Shown here: piece by piece, positions 1 to 7,842 of the stretch
Layout: the number at the start of each line of letters is the position of its first letter
Position numbering within the stretch: the stretch's first letter is position 1
Source: an uncultured Clostridia bacterium
GTDB lineage: Bacteria > Bacillota > Clostridia > Oscillospirales > Acutalibacteraceae
Reading direction: 5' to 3'
Assembly: GCA_945988915.1 (NCBI GenBank)
Contig: CAMFTS010000005.1
Location: 1 to 28,723, forward strand
DNA: 28,723 nucleotides
Program-made: the position numbers and the translations under genes
Notes under the pieces: generated by a model
What the model was told of the DNA's origin: nothing
Database searches by the model: none
The model's input: only the letters and a program-made list of their open reading frames with translations

Positions 1-2
1 GG

Positions 3-731
3 AAAAGGCCGGACTTGCTTATCGGCAGAAACGCTGTTACTGAGGCTTTGAAATCGGACAGAGAAATTGATACGCTCTTTTTAATCAGGGGAAACAACAA
101 CCCTGCATTATTACGACTTGCTTCAATGGCGAAAGAAAAAGGCGGAATTGTCAAAGAGGTTGACTCAAAAAAGCTTGATTATATGTGCGGAGGCGGAAAT
201 CATCAGGGCGTTGCGGCATATGTTGCGGCACACGAGTATTCAACAGTTGATGATATTCTTGAATATGCAAAAGCAAAAAATGAGCCGCCTTTTATTATGA
301 TTTGTGATGAAATTGAGGATCCGCACAATTTAGGCGCTATTATTCGTACTGCCGAATGTGCAGGCGTTCACGGAGTAATCATTCCTAAGAGAAGAAGCGC
401 TTCGCTTTCCTATGCGGTCGGCAAGACAAGTGCAGGTGCGGTTGAATATATGAGAATTGCAAGGGTGGCAAATCTTGCTTCGACAATAGATGAGCTCAAA
501 GACAAGGGCTTATGGATTTACGGTGCCGATATGGACGGACAAGATTACAAAAAAGCCGATGTTTCAGGGGCAGCGGCACTTGTTATCGGTTCAGAGGGCA
601 AGGGCTTAGGCAAGCTGATTAAGCAAAAATGCGATGTAATTCTTTCACTTCCTATGAAAGGCAATATTAACTCGTTAAACGCATCTGTTGCAGCGGGTAT
701 ATTGATGTACGAAATTGCTTCGAAAAGATAA
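3..731 (+). CDS. rlmB: 23S rRNA 2'-O-methyltransferase RlmB (TrmH/SpoU family), 5' end at window edge
   Basis: SPOUT-class methyltransferase that uses S-adenosylmethionine to methylate the ribose of a guanosine in 23S rRNA (G2251 in E. coli). The N-terminal substrate-binding part opens with IGRNAVTEAL. The catalytic part carries the three family motifs: DPHNLGAIIRTAECAG near residue 100, VIGSEGKGLG near residue 190, and the knot motif NSLNASVAAGI close to the C-terminus. A TTG at 15 would give 238 residues, but the frame is open to the left edge (K-R-P-D-L-L-I-G-R-N), so the true start probably lies just outside the window. The next gene begins 29 nt after the stop on the same strand, so co-transcription is likely. 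RlmB versus another TrmH-family member is the only real ambiguity. Confidence 0.9.
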   Translation, partial: KRPDLLIGRNAVTEALKSDREIDTLFLIRGNNNPALLRLASMAKEKGGIVKEVDSKKLDYMCGGGNHQGVAAYVAAHEYSTVDDILEYAKAKNEPPFIMICDEIEDPHNLGAIIRTAECAGVHGVIIPKRRSASLSYAVGKTSAGAVEYMRIARVANLASTIDELKDKGLWIYGADMDGQDYKKADVSGAAALVIGSEGKGLGKLIKQKCDVILSLPMKGNINSLNASVAAGILMYEIASKR

Positions 732-760
732 ACTGACTTTTTTAGATTTGGGGTGCTGAA

Positions 761-3622
761 ATGAAGTCAAATGATTTTTATGACGATATTTCGATTGATA
801 AAATCTTAAATGACGTCAAAAGGATGAATGATAAAGAAGAAAACACGGGAAGGATTTGGTCGATTGAAGAAATCGACGCTTTGCTCGCTGATGATTATGA
901 TGATGCGGAGGAAACAACTCCTTTAGCATCAGACATTGATGAAATACTTAAAGAACTTGACGGCAATAAGGAAGGCTTTGCTTTAGAGAATATAGAAGAT
1001 ATTACAGATGAGCTTGAAGAAGAGGAAAACAAGTTCGTTATGAATTCTTCCGATTATGCAGATGATGTAGCTCCTTTGTTGGATTCTACTGTCGCAGACG
1101 AGGAAGAAAAGAAAGAAAGTGAAGTTAAAGAAGAAAAAATTGTTGATGTTCCGGGTCAGTTAACCATTGAAAAGACAAGGATTTTCAATGAAGTTGAAAC
1201 AAGATCTGTCAGAAAGGAGAATATTGAGCATAATATCGGTAAAAGTAAAATAATTAAGACGGGTGAAATACCAAAGAGTTCAATGGAGAAAGACCCGTAC
1301 AGAGAGCGTTTCTTTAATAAACCCCGGCTGAATTTGGAAAAGACACAGGACCATATTAACCTGACGAAAGACAGTCCGAAGAAAACTATTGAAAAGCACG
1401 GAGTTGTTGTTAAAAAGCCTGAACTTGAAAAGACGGGCGAAGACGGATTATCTCCGGTTCCGATTCTTGTTGACGCCGTTGATGAGTTTGAAGCTCAGCA
1501 ACGACTCGAAGCTGATATTCAGACAGGGGCTTTAAGCAGTAAGGATATTAACGAAGAAAGGCTTGATAACCAAATCGTACTTGACGGCTTTGATGACAAT
1601 CAAGATGAAGTCAGAATTGTCAGCGAGGCTGAAGAAGAGGCAAAATTGCGTAAGATTCGTAAAGACAGAGCAAGTAAGTTTAAGCTTTTCCCGAATTTGG
1701 ATTACGAAATTGCTGATACGGAAAATACTCTTGATTTATCGGAAAACGATAATAATACTGAAGAGAGCGGCCTTACAAGAAAGGTTATCCTTCCAAAAGA
1801 CAGTGAACTTGACGAAGAATCTGACAGAGAAAGCGTTCAAGAAGAAATTCGTGAAGAAGCAACACCGACTATTGAAAAAGAAGAAGTGAGAGTTGCACGC
1901 GAATTCTTTGGACCTAAGGATGCAAAGGCTGTTCACGGTATTTTTACAAAAGAGCTCGGTATGGCAAAGCTAAAGCTTATTTCGTCTGTTGCGGGTCTTT
2001 TGATTTTACTTGTATGTTCGATTATAACTTCAATGTTTTCTAATTTTACGCTTTTTGCAAACAGTCCGTATGTATATTCCGCGCTGAATCTTGCAGTACT
2101 TATTGTTATAAGCGCGCTTAATTACAAATCATTCGCGGATGCCGCTGATAAGATTAAAAAGAAAAAGTATAATTCTTCAACTGCTTTAAGCATATCTCTT
2201 ATTGTAGGCATTTTACAGTGCCTTGTATCTTTTGCATTCGGCGAACTTGTACTTAGCGGTATGCACATTTATTCCGCCGTTGCAGTTTTTCCTGTAATGC
2301 TTATTAATCTGGGCGAATATATTAAATTGGAAAACGATTTTACCAATTTCATATTGCTAAATAATGAACACGGAAAGTTTTATGCTATCAAAAGAATTGA
2401 CGATGAAGATGTAGCATTTGAAGCGGGAAGAGGATTAATGATAAAAGACCCCGATATCCGTTATCGTGCCAAGGTGGATTTTCCCGACAAGTTTGTTGAA
2501 ATGTCAAGAAGCGTTGACCCCACCACAGATATGTTTAAGCTTGTTATACCTGTCGCATTGGCTGCCGGATTTATCGTCGGTATTATTTCGTCGATTATTT
2601 ACAGGAATGTTTTTGTAGGCGTAAGTGCCTTGACAGGCGTTTACCTTATGGCTGTTCCGGCCGGGGCATTTGTATCTGTTTACTTCGGATTAAAAGAAGC
2701 AAATAAACGCCTTAACAAGAATAACGGAATGATTTCGGGATACGAAGCTGTTGAAGATGTCCTTAACACTAATGCGGTAATAATTGACAGCGTTGATATG
2801 TTTAACAGTTCAAAGACAAACATTTACGGAATTAAGCTGTTTAATTCGATGAGAATTGACGAGGCAATTCTCTATACGGCGGCAGTTGTTATTCAGTCTG
2901 ACGGTGCACTTGCTGATGTGTTTGATTCTGTTATCCTTGAAAAACGCGAAATGCTTCCTGCTGTGGAATCTCTTGCTTATGAAGAAAAGCTCGGTTGTTC
3001 AGGCTGGATTTACAATTACAGAGTTCTTGTCGGAAACCGCGATTTGCTAATCAAACATAATGTTGAGGTGCAGTCAAAGGAAGAAGAACGAAAGTATATG
3101 AAGAATGGTAAACAGCTTATGTATCTCGCCGTTGAGGGAAAGGTTGCCGCTATGTTTGTTGTAGGCTACGGCGCTGACGAAAATATAGCACAGTGTTTCA
3201 GAAGGCTTGAAAAAGCAGGTGTAAATATACTCGTAAAGACAAGCGATGCAAATATTACCGAAGAGCTTGTTGAACAGTACTTCGGACTTCCGCACAACTT
3301 TATTAAAATAATCAGTCCCGTTGCCGGTGTAATGTTTAAGGAATACAGCGAAAAAGGAACTGAAAAAGAGCCGTGCAGAATTCTATGCGACGGTAAGATA
3401 AAATCAGCTTTAAGATCCTTCCTTGCCGCGTTTACAATCAGTGAACAGAAGAATATCAGCACGATTCTACAGTATGTAGGTGTTGGAATAGGTATTCTGT
3501 TAATGGCTATGTTTTCATTCCTTTCGGGACTTACGCAGGCAGGCGTTTTACAGATAATACTGTTTGAGTCGCTGTGGACATTGATAGTAGTATTTATCCC
3601 TCATCTTGTTAAGAGAATATAG
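761..3622 (+). CDS. Putative catalytically inactive P1B-type ATPase-like membrane protein with long acidic N-terminal region
   Basis: This 953-residue protein would normally be called hypothetical. Residues 1 to about 385 are hydrophilic, acidic and probably disordered, with a WSIEEIDALLA motif at 33-43 and recurring [IL]EKT motifs at 136, 192 and 222. Residues 400-953 follow P1B ATPase topology: four helices (about 404-518), a short actuator-like segment (520-590), two helices (594-644), a cytosolic P/N-like region (645-885) and two C-terminal helices. Landmarks align but are broken. CPC becomes AVPAG (P633). DKTGT becomes DSVDM (D676). The HP motif becomes DG. TGD becomes TSD (827-829). GDGxND becomes CDGKIK. 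The TGES motif is missing. The fold signature LVGNRDLL (756-763) is intact. I infer a pseudo-ATPase, perhaps a regulator or scaffold. It has a GGGGTG ribosome site and lies 15 nt before mgtC. Confidence 0.7.
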   Translation: MKSNDFYDDISIDKILNDVKRMNDKEENTGRIWSIEEIDALLADDYDDAEETTPLASDIDEILKELDGNKEGFALENIEDITDELEEEENKFVMNSSDYADDVAPLLDSTVADEEEKKESEVKEEKIVDVPGQLTIEKTRIFNEVETRSVRKENIEHNIGKSKIIKTGEIPKSSMEKDPYRERFFNKPRLNLEKTQDHINLTKDSPKKTIEKHGVVVKKPELEKTGEDGLSPVPILVDAVDEFEAQQRLEADIQTGALSSKDINEERLDNQIVLDGFDDNQDEVRIVSEAEEEAKLRKIRKDRASKFKLFPNLDYEIADTENTLDLSENDNNTEESGLTRKVILPKDSELDEESDRESVQEEIREEATPTIEKEEVRVAREFFGPKDAKAVHGIFTKELGMAKLKLISSVAGLLILLVCSIITSMFSNFTLFANSPYVYSALNLAVLIVISALNYKSFADAADKIKKKKYNSSTALSISLIVGILQCLVSFAFGELVLSGMHIYSAVAVFPVMLINLGEYIKLENDFTNFILLNNEHGKFYAIKRIDDEDVAFEAGRGLMIKDPDIRYRAKVDFPDKFVEMSRSVDPTTDMFKLVIPVALAAGFIVGIISSIIYRNVFVGVSALTGVYLMAVPAGAFVSVYFGLKEANKRLNKNNGMISGYEAVEDVLNTNAVIIDSVDMFNSSKTNIYGIKLFNSMRIDEAILYTAAVVIQSDGALADVFDSVILEKREMLPAVESLAYEEKLGCSGWIYNYRVLVGNRDLLIKHNVEVQSKEEERKYMKNGKQLMYLAVEGKVAAMFVVGYGADENIAQCFRRLEKAGVNILVKTSDANITEELVEQYFGLPHNFIKIISPVAGVMFKEYSEKGTEKEPCRILCDGKIKSALRSFLAAFTISEQKNISTILQYVGVGIGILLMAMFSFLSGLTQAGVLQIILFESLWTLIVVFIPHLVKRI

Positions 3623-3637
3623 AAATGAGTTGATTTA

Positions 3638-4348
3638 ATGGAGTTATTAAAACAAATTCTAAGCTATGAGCCTGTAAGACTGACATTGGAATCCCTGCTT
3701 AAACTCGGCCTTGCTGTTTTGCTCAGCGGTATTATAGGATTTGAACGCGAACATTCACACAGACCTGCGGGATTCAGAACACATATCCTTGTTGCCGTCG
3801 GTTCTGCACTGATTATGATGAGTGCTGTATATGCGGCAAAGGAATACGATATGGCACGAATTGATATTACTCGAATGAGCGCTTCTGTTGTAAGCGGTAT
3901 AGGTTTTTTGGGCGCAGGTACTATCTTGCGTGAAGGCTTTACCGTAAAAGGACTTACAACGGCCGCAAGCCTTTGGGCTGTTTCCTGCGTCGGCACAGCA
4001 GTCGGCATAGGCTTCTATGAGGGAGCTATTGTCGCAACAGTGGTTATCTATATAACGCTTAATTCTTTAAAGAAAATAATTGTTAACGGTAATACAGGTA
4101 AGGTTATATATATTGAAGCAAAACATTTGGCGAGAGAAGTTCCGGATATTGCAAGAATTATTAAACAAGCCGGTGCGACAATTCATTCAATAGAAATCCT
4201 TGATGATGAAGAAAGAGCAATTCTTAAAAAGAATAAGGATACTTCGACAATAAAAGCCTTAATTTTCCCAAAGACCGAACACTCTATTGATGAAATAATA
4301 GCTTTATTAAAAGCAGATGATAATATTCTTGATGTATATGTAGATTAA
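3638..4348 (+). CDS. mgtC: MgtC/SapB family membrane protein
   Basis: Protein of 236 residues with the MgtC/SapB hydrophobic core: GIIGFEREHSHRPAGFRTH near residues 31-49, then SGIGFLGAGTILREGFTVKG and LTTAASLWAVSCVGTAVG. About five membrane helices fill the first 150 residues, followed by a soluble ACT-like tail of about 85 residues. In Salmonella and Mycobacterium, MgtC supports growth at low Mg2+ and is known to inhibit F1Fo ATP synthase; it is not itself a proven Mg2+ transporter. The gene starts 15 nt after the pseudo-P-type ATPase, which parallels the Salmonella mgtC-mgtB (P-type ATPase) pairing. A bidirectional terminator follows. The short gap leaves no room for an Mg2+ leader or riboswitch directly upstream. 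Family assignment is firm; the physiological role is not. Confidence 0.9.
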   Translation: MELLKQILSYEPVRLTLESLLKLGLAVLLSGIIGFEREHSHRPAGFRTHILVAVGSALIMMSAVYAAKEYDMARIDITRMSASVVSGIGFLGAGTILREGFTVKGLTTAASLWAVSCVGTAVGIGFYEGAIVATVVIYITLNSLKKIIVNGNTGKVIYIEAKHLAREVPDIARIIKQAGATIHSIEILDDEERAILKKNKDTSTIKALIFPKTEHSIDEIIALLKADDNILDVYVD

Positions 4349-4361
4349 CATTAAAAAACGA

Positions 4362-4389
4362 CCGGGCAGAAATTTCGCTTTCTGCCCGG
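4362..4389. terminator. Bidirectional intrinsic terminator between mgtC and the metal-ATPase gene
   Basis: Perfect 11-bp inverted repeat ccgggcagaaa / tttctgcccgg with a 6-nt loop. T-rich sequence follows on the plus strand (4390-4415) and an A-run precedes it (4353-4358), so it can serve both converging genes. Confidence 0.85.
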
Positions 4390-4407
4390 TTATTTCTTTG
4401 TCATTTT

Positions 4408-6363
4408 TTATTTTTTACTTATCAATAATCTTGAAGAATTTAATACAGCAAGAATACAAACACCGACATCTGCAAAAACTGCCGCCCACATCGGAGCTTT
4501 ACCGAAAGCGCCAAGTATAAGCACTATTACTTTAACCGCTATGGCAAACACGATATTGCTTTTGATTATATTCATAGCGCGCCTTGACATTTTAATAGCA
4601 TTTACGATATTTTCAGGGTTGGGATTCATAAGGACTATATCTCCTACTTCAATAGCCGCCGCTGTTCCTGAACCCATTGCAATTCCTACATCTGCAGTTA
4701 CAAGCGTCGGCGTATCGTTAATGCCGTCACCGACAAAAGCAGGCGAGTAGCCCTCGTCTTTGTATTCTTCAAGAATTTCTGTCTTTTGCGCAGGAAGAAG
4801 TCCTGATTTGTACTCGGAAATTCCGCACTTTTCTGCTGTCATTTTTGCGGCATTTTCATTGTCGCCTGTGAGCATAACAACTTTTTTCATACCAAGCTTA
4901 AAAAGACCCTCAACGGCTGATTTTGAAGTTTCGCGAAGCTTACCTGAAAGAACTATTGCACCGATTAGGGTTCTGTCCACAGCAACATAAATCTGCGCAC
5001 CGTTAATTTCCTTAGTATCTACCGAATTGTTTTTCATGTACTTTTCGCTTCCGCAAAGGACTTCCTTGCCGCCGAGCGAAATCTTTGTACCGTTGCCCGG
5101 GATTTCGCTGAAGTTCTTAATTAAGCTCTCATCTATATCGGGATAAGCCTTTACAACAGTCTGGGCAAGAGGATGCGTAGAATACTTTTCGCCGAAAGCG
5201 GCAATTTTTAAAACGTTGTCTTCGGAAAAACCGTTAAGTGCATATATTTTATCGATTTCAAATTCATTATCGGTAAGTGTTCCTGTCTTATCAAACAGAA
5301 CCGAATCTATTTTAGCAAGAGCTTCAATATATTTGCCACCCTTTACAATAATACCTTTCTTTGACTGAGCGCCGATTGCAGCGAAGAAACCCAGCGGAAT
5401 TGAAAGTACTAATGCACAGGGACAAGAAGCTACTAAGAACACAAGTGAACGGTGAATGAATTTTACCCACTCGCCTGTAATGAGTGATGGAATAATAGCA
5501 AGAAGAATTGCAAGAACAACAACCACCGGAGTATAAATACTTGCAAATTTTGTTATGAATTTGTCGGCAGAACCCTTTGATTGCTGAGAGTTTTCAACCG
5601 TTTCGATGATTTTTGCCGCCGCTGAGTCCTTGAATTTTGCCGCCGCTTTGAGCTTTAAAATGCTTGGACCGTTAACACTTCCGCTTAATACTGCGACGCC
5701 GCTTGAAATCTCAATAGGGACAGATTCACCTGTGATTGCAGAGGCATCAACACTGCCTCCGTCTTCAACGGCAACACAGTCAACAGGCACTTTTTCATAC
5801 GGCGATACTAAAATTAAGTCGCCTATTTCAACATCGTCTGCATCAATTTCAACCGTACTTCCGTTATCCTTTAACACAGTCGCTTTGTTTGTTGTTATTT
5901 CATAAAGCTTTTCAATAGCTTTTTTTGACTTCTCAACAGCATAATCTTCAACACTTTCTCCTATTTTAAAGAACAGAGAAACAGCGGCCGCTTCAAAGCA
6001 ATCACCTATGCAAAAAGCGGCAACGATTGCAATAAGCACCAGCAAATTTTCATCAAGCTTAAGCTTCTTTGCCCCTTTAATTGCGTTTGGAACAAGCTCA
6101 TATCCCGAAAGCACGGCTGAAGCCAGGAAAAAAATGAACTTAACGGTTTCATCTAAAAACGGAAGCAAACCTGCAATAAGTAAAACAAAGGATAAAACGA
6201 CTGTAATTATTTCAAACAACTTAGAGCTTTTTTCTTCATTTTCATTATCGTTGTGAGAGCATCCGTCACAGCAGCAAGAAAGTTCAAGATTTACTCCGTG
6301 TGAATGATTGTGCTCGTGCTCACAGCAACCGTCGTGGCAGTGCTCATCATGATTGTGTGTCAT
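4408..6363 (-). CDS. cadA: P1B-2 type Zn2+/Cd2+/Pb2+-exporting ATPase with His/Cys-rich N-terminus
   Basis: Protein of 651 residues that exports heavy metals across the cytoplasmic membrane by ATP hydrolysis. All catalytic motifs are intact: TGES at 211-214, CPC at 314-316 in the transport helix, DKTGTLT at 358-364 (phosphorylated D358), HP at 397-398, TGD at 499-501 and GDGIND at 545-550. A lysine (K611) in the penultimate helix region and ADVG (D632) in the last helix fit the Zn/Cd/Pb subgroup and not the Cu pumps. The usual HMA domain with CxxC is replaced by a short His/Cys-rich tail (residues 1-36, about 9 His and 8 Cys), a probable metal-buffering segment. It begins 16 nt after the stop of the ArsR-family sensor, so the two form an operon that is presumably metal-induced. 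Exact metal preference is inferred. Confidence 0.92.
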   Translation of the reverse strand: MTHNHDEHCHDGCCEHEHNHSHGVNLELSCCCDGCSHNDNENEEKSSKLFEIITVVLSFVLLIAGLLPFLDETVKFIFFLASAVLSGYELVPNAIKGAKKLKLDENLLVLIAIVAAFCIGDCFEAAAVSLFFKIGESVEDYAVEKSKKAIEKLYEITTNKATVLKDNGSTVEIDADDVEIGDLILVSPYEKVPVDCVAVEDGGSVDASAITGESVPIEISSGVAVLSGSVNGPSILKLKAAAKFKDSAAAKIIETVENSQQSKGSADKFITKFASIYTPVVVVLAILLAIIPSLITGEWVKFIHRSLVFLVASCPCALVLSIPLGFFAAIGAQSKKGIIVKGGKYIEALAKIDSVLFDKTGTLTDNEFEIDKIYALNGFSEDNVLKIAAFGEKYSTHPLAQTVVKAYPDIDESLIKNFSEIPGNGTKISLGGKEVLCGSEKYMKNNSVDTKEINGAQIYVAVDRTLIGAIVLSGKLRETSKSAVEGLFKLGMKKVVMLTGDNENAAKMTAEKCGISEYKSGLLPAQKTEILEEYKDEGYSPAFVGDGINDTPTLVTADVGIAMGSGTAAAIEVGDIVLMNPNPENIVNAIKMSRRAMNIIKSNIVFAIAVKVIVLILGAFGKAPMWAAVFADVGVCILAVLNSSRLLISKK

Positions 6364-6379
6364 TATTTATTCTCCTCTC

Positions 6380-6736
6380 TTATTTTTGCTTGTGCTCAAT
6401 GTGCTCAAGCCCTTGTGCGAAAATTGTTTTTACATGATTGTCATCAAGCGAATAAACCATTTCTTTACCGTTTCTTGTTGCCTTTACAAGACCGGACGAA
6501 CGCAATACCCTTAACTGATGTGAAATGGCGCTTTGACCCATTTCCAATTCTTCCGAAAGGTGATATACGCACATCTCTTTACCCATCAGCGCAGCGAGAA
6601 TTCTGATTCTTGTGCTGTCTCCGAATACTTTGAAAAGCTCTGCAAGGTCATAAAGCGTTTCGGTGTCGGGAAGCTCGGAAATTATGCAATTATCATCAGG
6701 TTCAACCGGAATGATTGATTTATCTCTCTCTTTCAT
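6380..6736 (-). CDS. ArsR/SmtB family metal-sensing repressor (CzrA/SmtB-like)
   Basis: Winged-helix repressor of 118 residues that releases DNA on binding metal. The DNA-recognition region is LSEELEMGQSAISHQLRVLR (residues 60-79). The C-terminal helix holds D99, H101, H112 and H115; the spacing D-x-H-x10-H-x2-H equals the alpha-5 Zn site of CzrA (D84, H86, H97, H100). C56 and H59 in MCVYHL, plus C17 near the N-terminus, also resemble the alpha-3N site of SmtB/CadC. The sensor may therefore keep both sites. It is first in the operon with the exporter ATPase and sits under a palindrome fitting ArsR-family operators. The start codon is preceded by GGAGA. Zn/Cd/Co sensing is strongly suggested; which metal dominates is not decidable here. 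Confidence 0.92.
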   Translation of the reverse strand: MKERDKSIIPVEPDDNCIISELPDTETLYDLAELFKVFGDSTRIRILAALMGKEMCVYHLSEELEMGQSAISHQLRVLRSSGLVKATRNGKEMVYSLDDNHVKTIFAQGLEHIEHKQK

Positions 6737-6763
6737 ATTATATTATCTCCAAATCAATTTTGA

Positions 6764-6791
6764 TTATGAACATATGAGCATATATTCATAT
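6764..6791. promoter_or_regulatory. Candidate ArsR/SmtB-type operator upstream of the metal sensor gene
   Basis: Imperfect palindrome with 13-nt arms and a 2-nt centre: ttatgaacatatg at 6764-6776 and catatattcatat at 6779-6791, with 11 of 13 positions pairing. This has the 12-2-12 architecture known for SmtB/CzrA operators and lies 28 nt before the sensor start codon, where it would cover the promoter. Confidence 0.75.
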
Positions 6792-6806
6792 ATTTTACAC
6801 AATAAT

Positions 6807-6838
6807 ACACCCTCTTGAGCGTAATGTCAAGAGGGTGT
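6807..6838 (-). terminator. Hairpin terminator after the lipid kinase gene
   Basis: Perfect 12-bp inverted repeat acaccctcttga / tcaagagggtgt with an 8-nt loop, 17 nt past the stop codon of the kinase. The run downstream on the minus strand is only moderately U-rich, so strength is uncertain, but position and stem support termination. Confidence 0.6.
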
Positions 6839-6855
6839 AAAAATGTTTTTTGAGA

Positions 6856-7818
6856 TTATTCTTTGTCTGCCATAACGAGATCCGGACTTTCAGCGCCGTC
6901 ACCGTCAACGGGAAGAGGCTCGCGTGTAATAATTTTTACGGCATGCTCAATGCTGTGAATAGTTATATCGGTTTGATCTCCACCGAATTCTCCGTCAAGT
7001 GTGAACGGAGTCGGTTCGTCAAACATAAAGCGAATTTTTTTACAATGTCTGAAAACCACAAGATCGTTATGCGTAATGTCATGCGTTATAACCGATTTAA
7101 CGAGACTCATAAAATCAGCGGGACTTTTAAACATTTTTACAAGCACCAATTCATGATAACCGTCGTCAAACTTTACGCCGATATTGTGCAAAACGGGAAG
7201 ACCGCCTATGCTGTACGAGTTAGATGCTTCTGCGTAGAAATAATCACCTTCAAAGAATTCACCGTCTGCTTCGACACGGGCATGATAGCCTTTCAGCTTA
7301 AAGAATTCTTTGACAGCCATAAGATAATAAGCATTTCTGCCGAGAATATTTTTAAGCTTTAAGCTTGCCGCATAAGAAATTGCCGTAAAATTTCCGAATC
7401 CCGCAACATATATAAATTCCGTGTCTCCGAATTTGCCTATATCAATCGGATGCGGCTCACCGTCAATTATGGCTTGAACAGCATCTTCTGTCTTTTTCGG
7501 AATACCGATTGAATTCGCAAAGTCATTTGTTGAACCCGTAGGAATATAACCCAAAGGAATGTCTTTCCCAAGATGATTTATACCGCAAATGGTTTCTTTT
7601 AGTGTACCGTCTCCGCCTACACAAACAATTAAATCAAAACCGTTGCCGTGCTTTATTGTAACATCAAAAGCATTTTCATCTTTTTTAGTAAAAACGACCT
7701 TTAAATCATATCCTGCTGCAGTGAATTTGTTTATCATCATCTGTGCGTATTTTTCGCCCTGTCTTTTTCCTGATACAGGGTTGATAATCAAAAGCATCTT
7801 TTGTCCTGCAACCGACAT
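6856..7818 (-). CDS. Diacylglycerol kinase family lipid kinase (DagK/YegS-like)
   Basis: Soluble lipid kinase of 320 residues. The N-terminal catalytic domain shows IINPVSGK (11-18), the nucleotide-binding GGDGT (68-72) and GSTNDFA (95-101). The C-terminal beta-sandwich half carries LDGE near residue 273. Relatives phosphorylate diacylglycerol or similar lipids, feeding recycled lipid into phospholipid synthesis in Gram-positives. The start is supported by a GGAGGG ribosome site seven or eight bases upstream; a downstream Met at position 8 is less likely. It lies 24 nt after glycyl-tRNA synthetase on the same strand, so it is probably co-transcribed with it, and it ends at a hairpin. The substrate could be diacylglycerol, undecaprenol or another lipid; sequence alone does not settle this. 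Confidence 0.88.
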   Translation of the reverse strand: MSVAGQKMLLIINPVSGKRQGEKYAQMMINKFTAAGYDLKVVFTKKDENAFDVTIKHGNGFDLIVCVGGDGTLKETICGINHLGKDIPLGYIPTGSTNDFANSIGIPKKTEDAVQAIIDGEPHPIDIGKFGDTEFIYVAGFGNFTAISYAASLKLKNILGRNAYYLMAVKEFFKLKGYHARVEADGEFFEGDYFYAEASNSYSIGGLPVLHNIGVKFDDGYHELVLVKMFKSPADFMSLVKSVITHDITHNDLVVFRHCKKIRFMFDEPTPFTLDGEFGGDQTDITIHSIEHAVKIITREPLPVDGDGAESPDLVMADKE

Positions 7819-7842
7819 AATTCTTCCCTCCGCAAATAAAAA

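Noticed and set aside
761..3622. Functional Mg2+ or heavy-metal pump
   Set aside because: Although topology fits, DKTGT, TGES and GDGxND are all altered in an otherwise intact frame, so active transport by phosphorylation is unlikely.
761..3622. Frameshifts or sequencing errors as the cause of missing ATPase motifs
   Set aside because: The frame stays open for 953 codons and aligned flanking landmarks lie in the same frame, so substitutions and not shifts explain the losses.
3600..3640. Mg2+ riboswitch or leader before mgtC
   Set aside because: The gap to the preceding gene is only 15 nt, too short for such a leader.
6850..7362. Open frame of 170 codons on the plus strand
   Set aside because: It lies antisense within the lipid kinase gene, has no ribosome site or family resemblance, and is explained by codon bias of the real gene.
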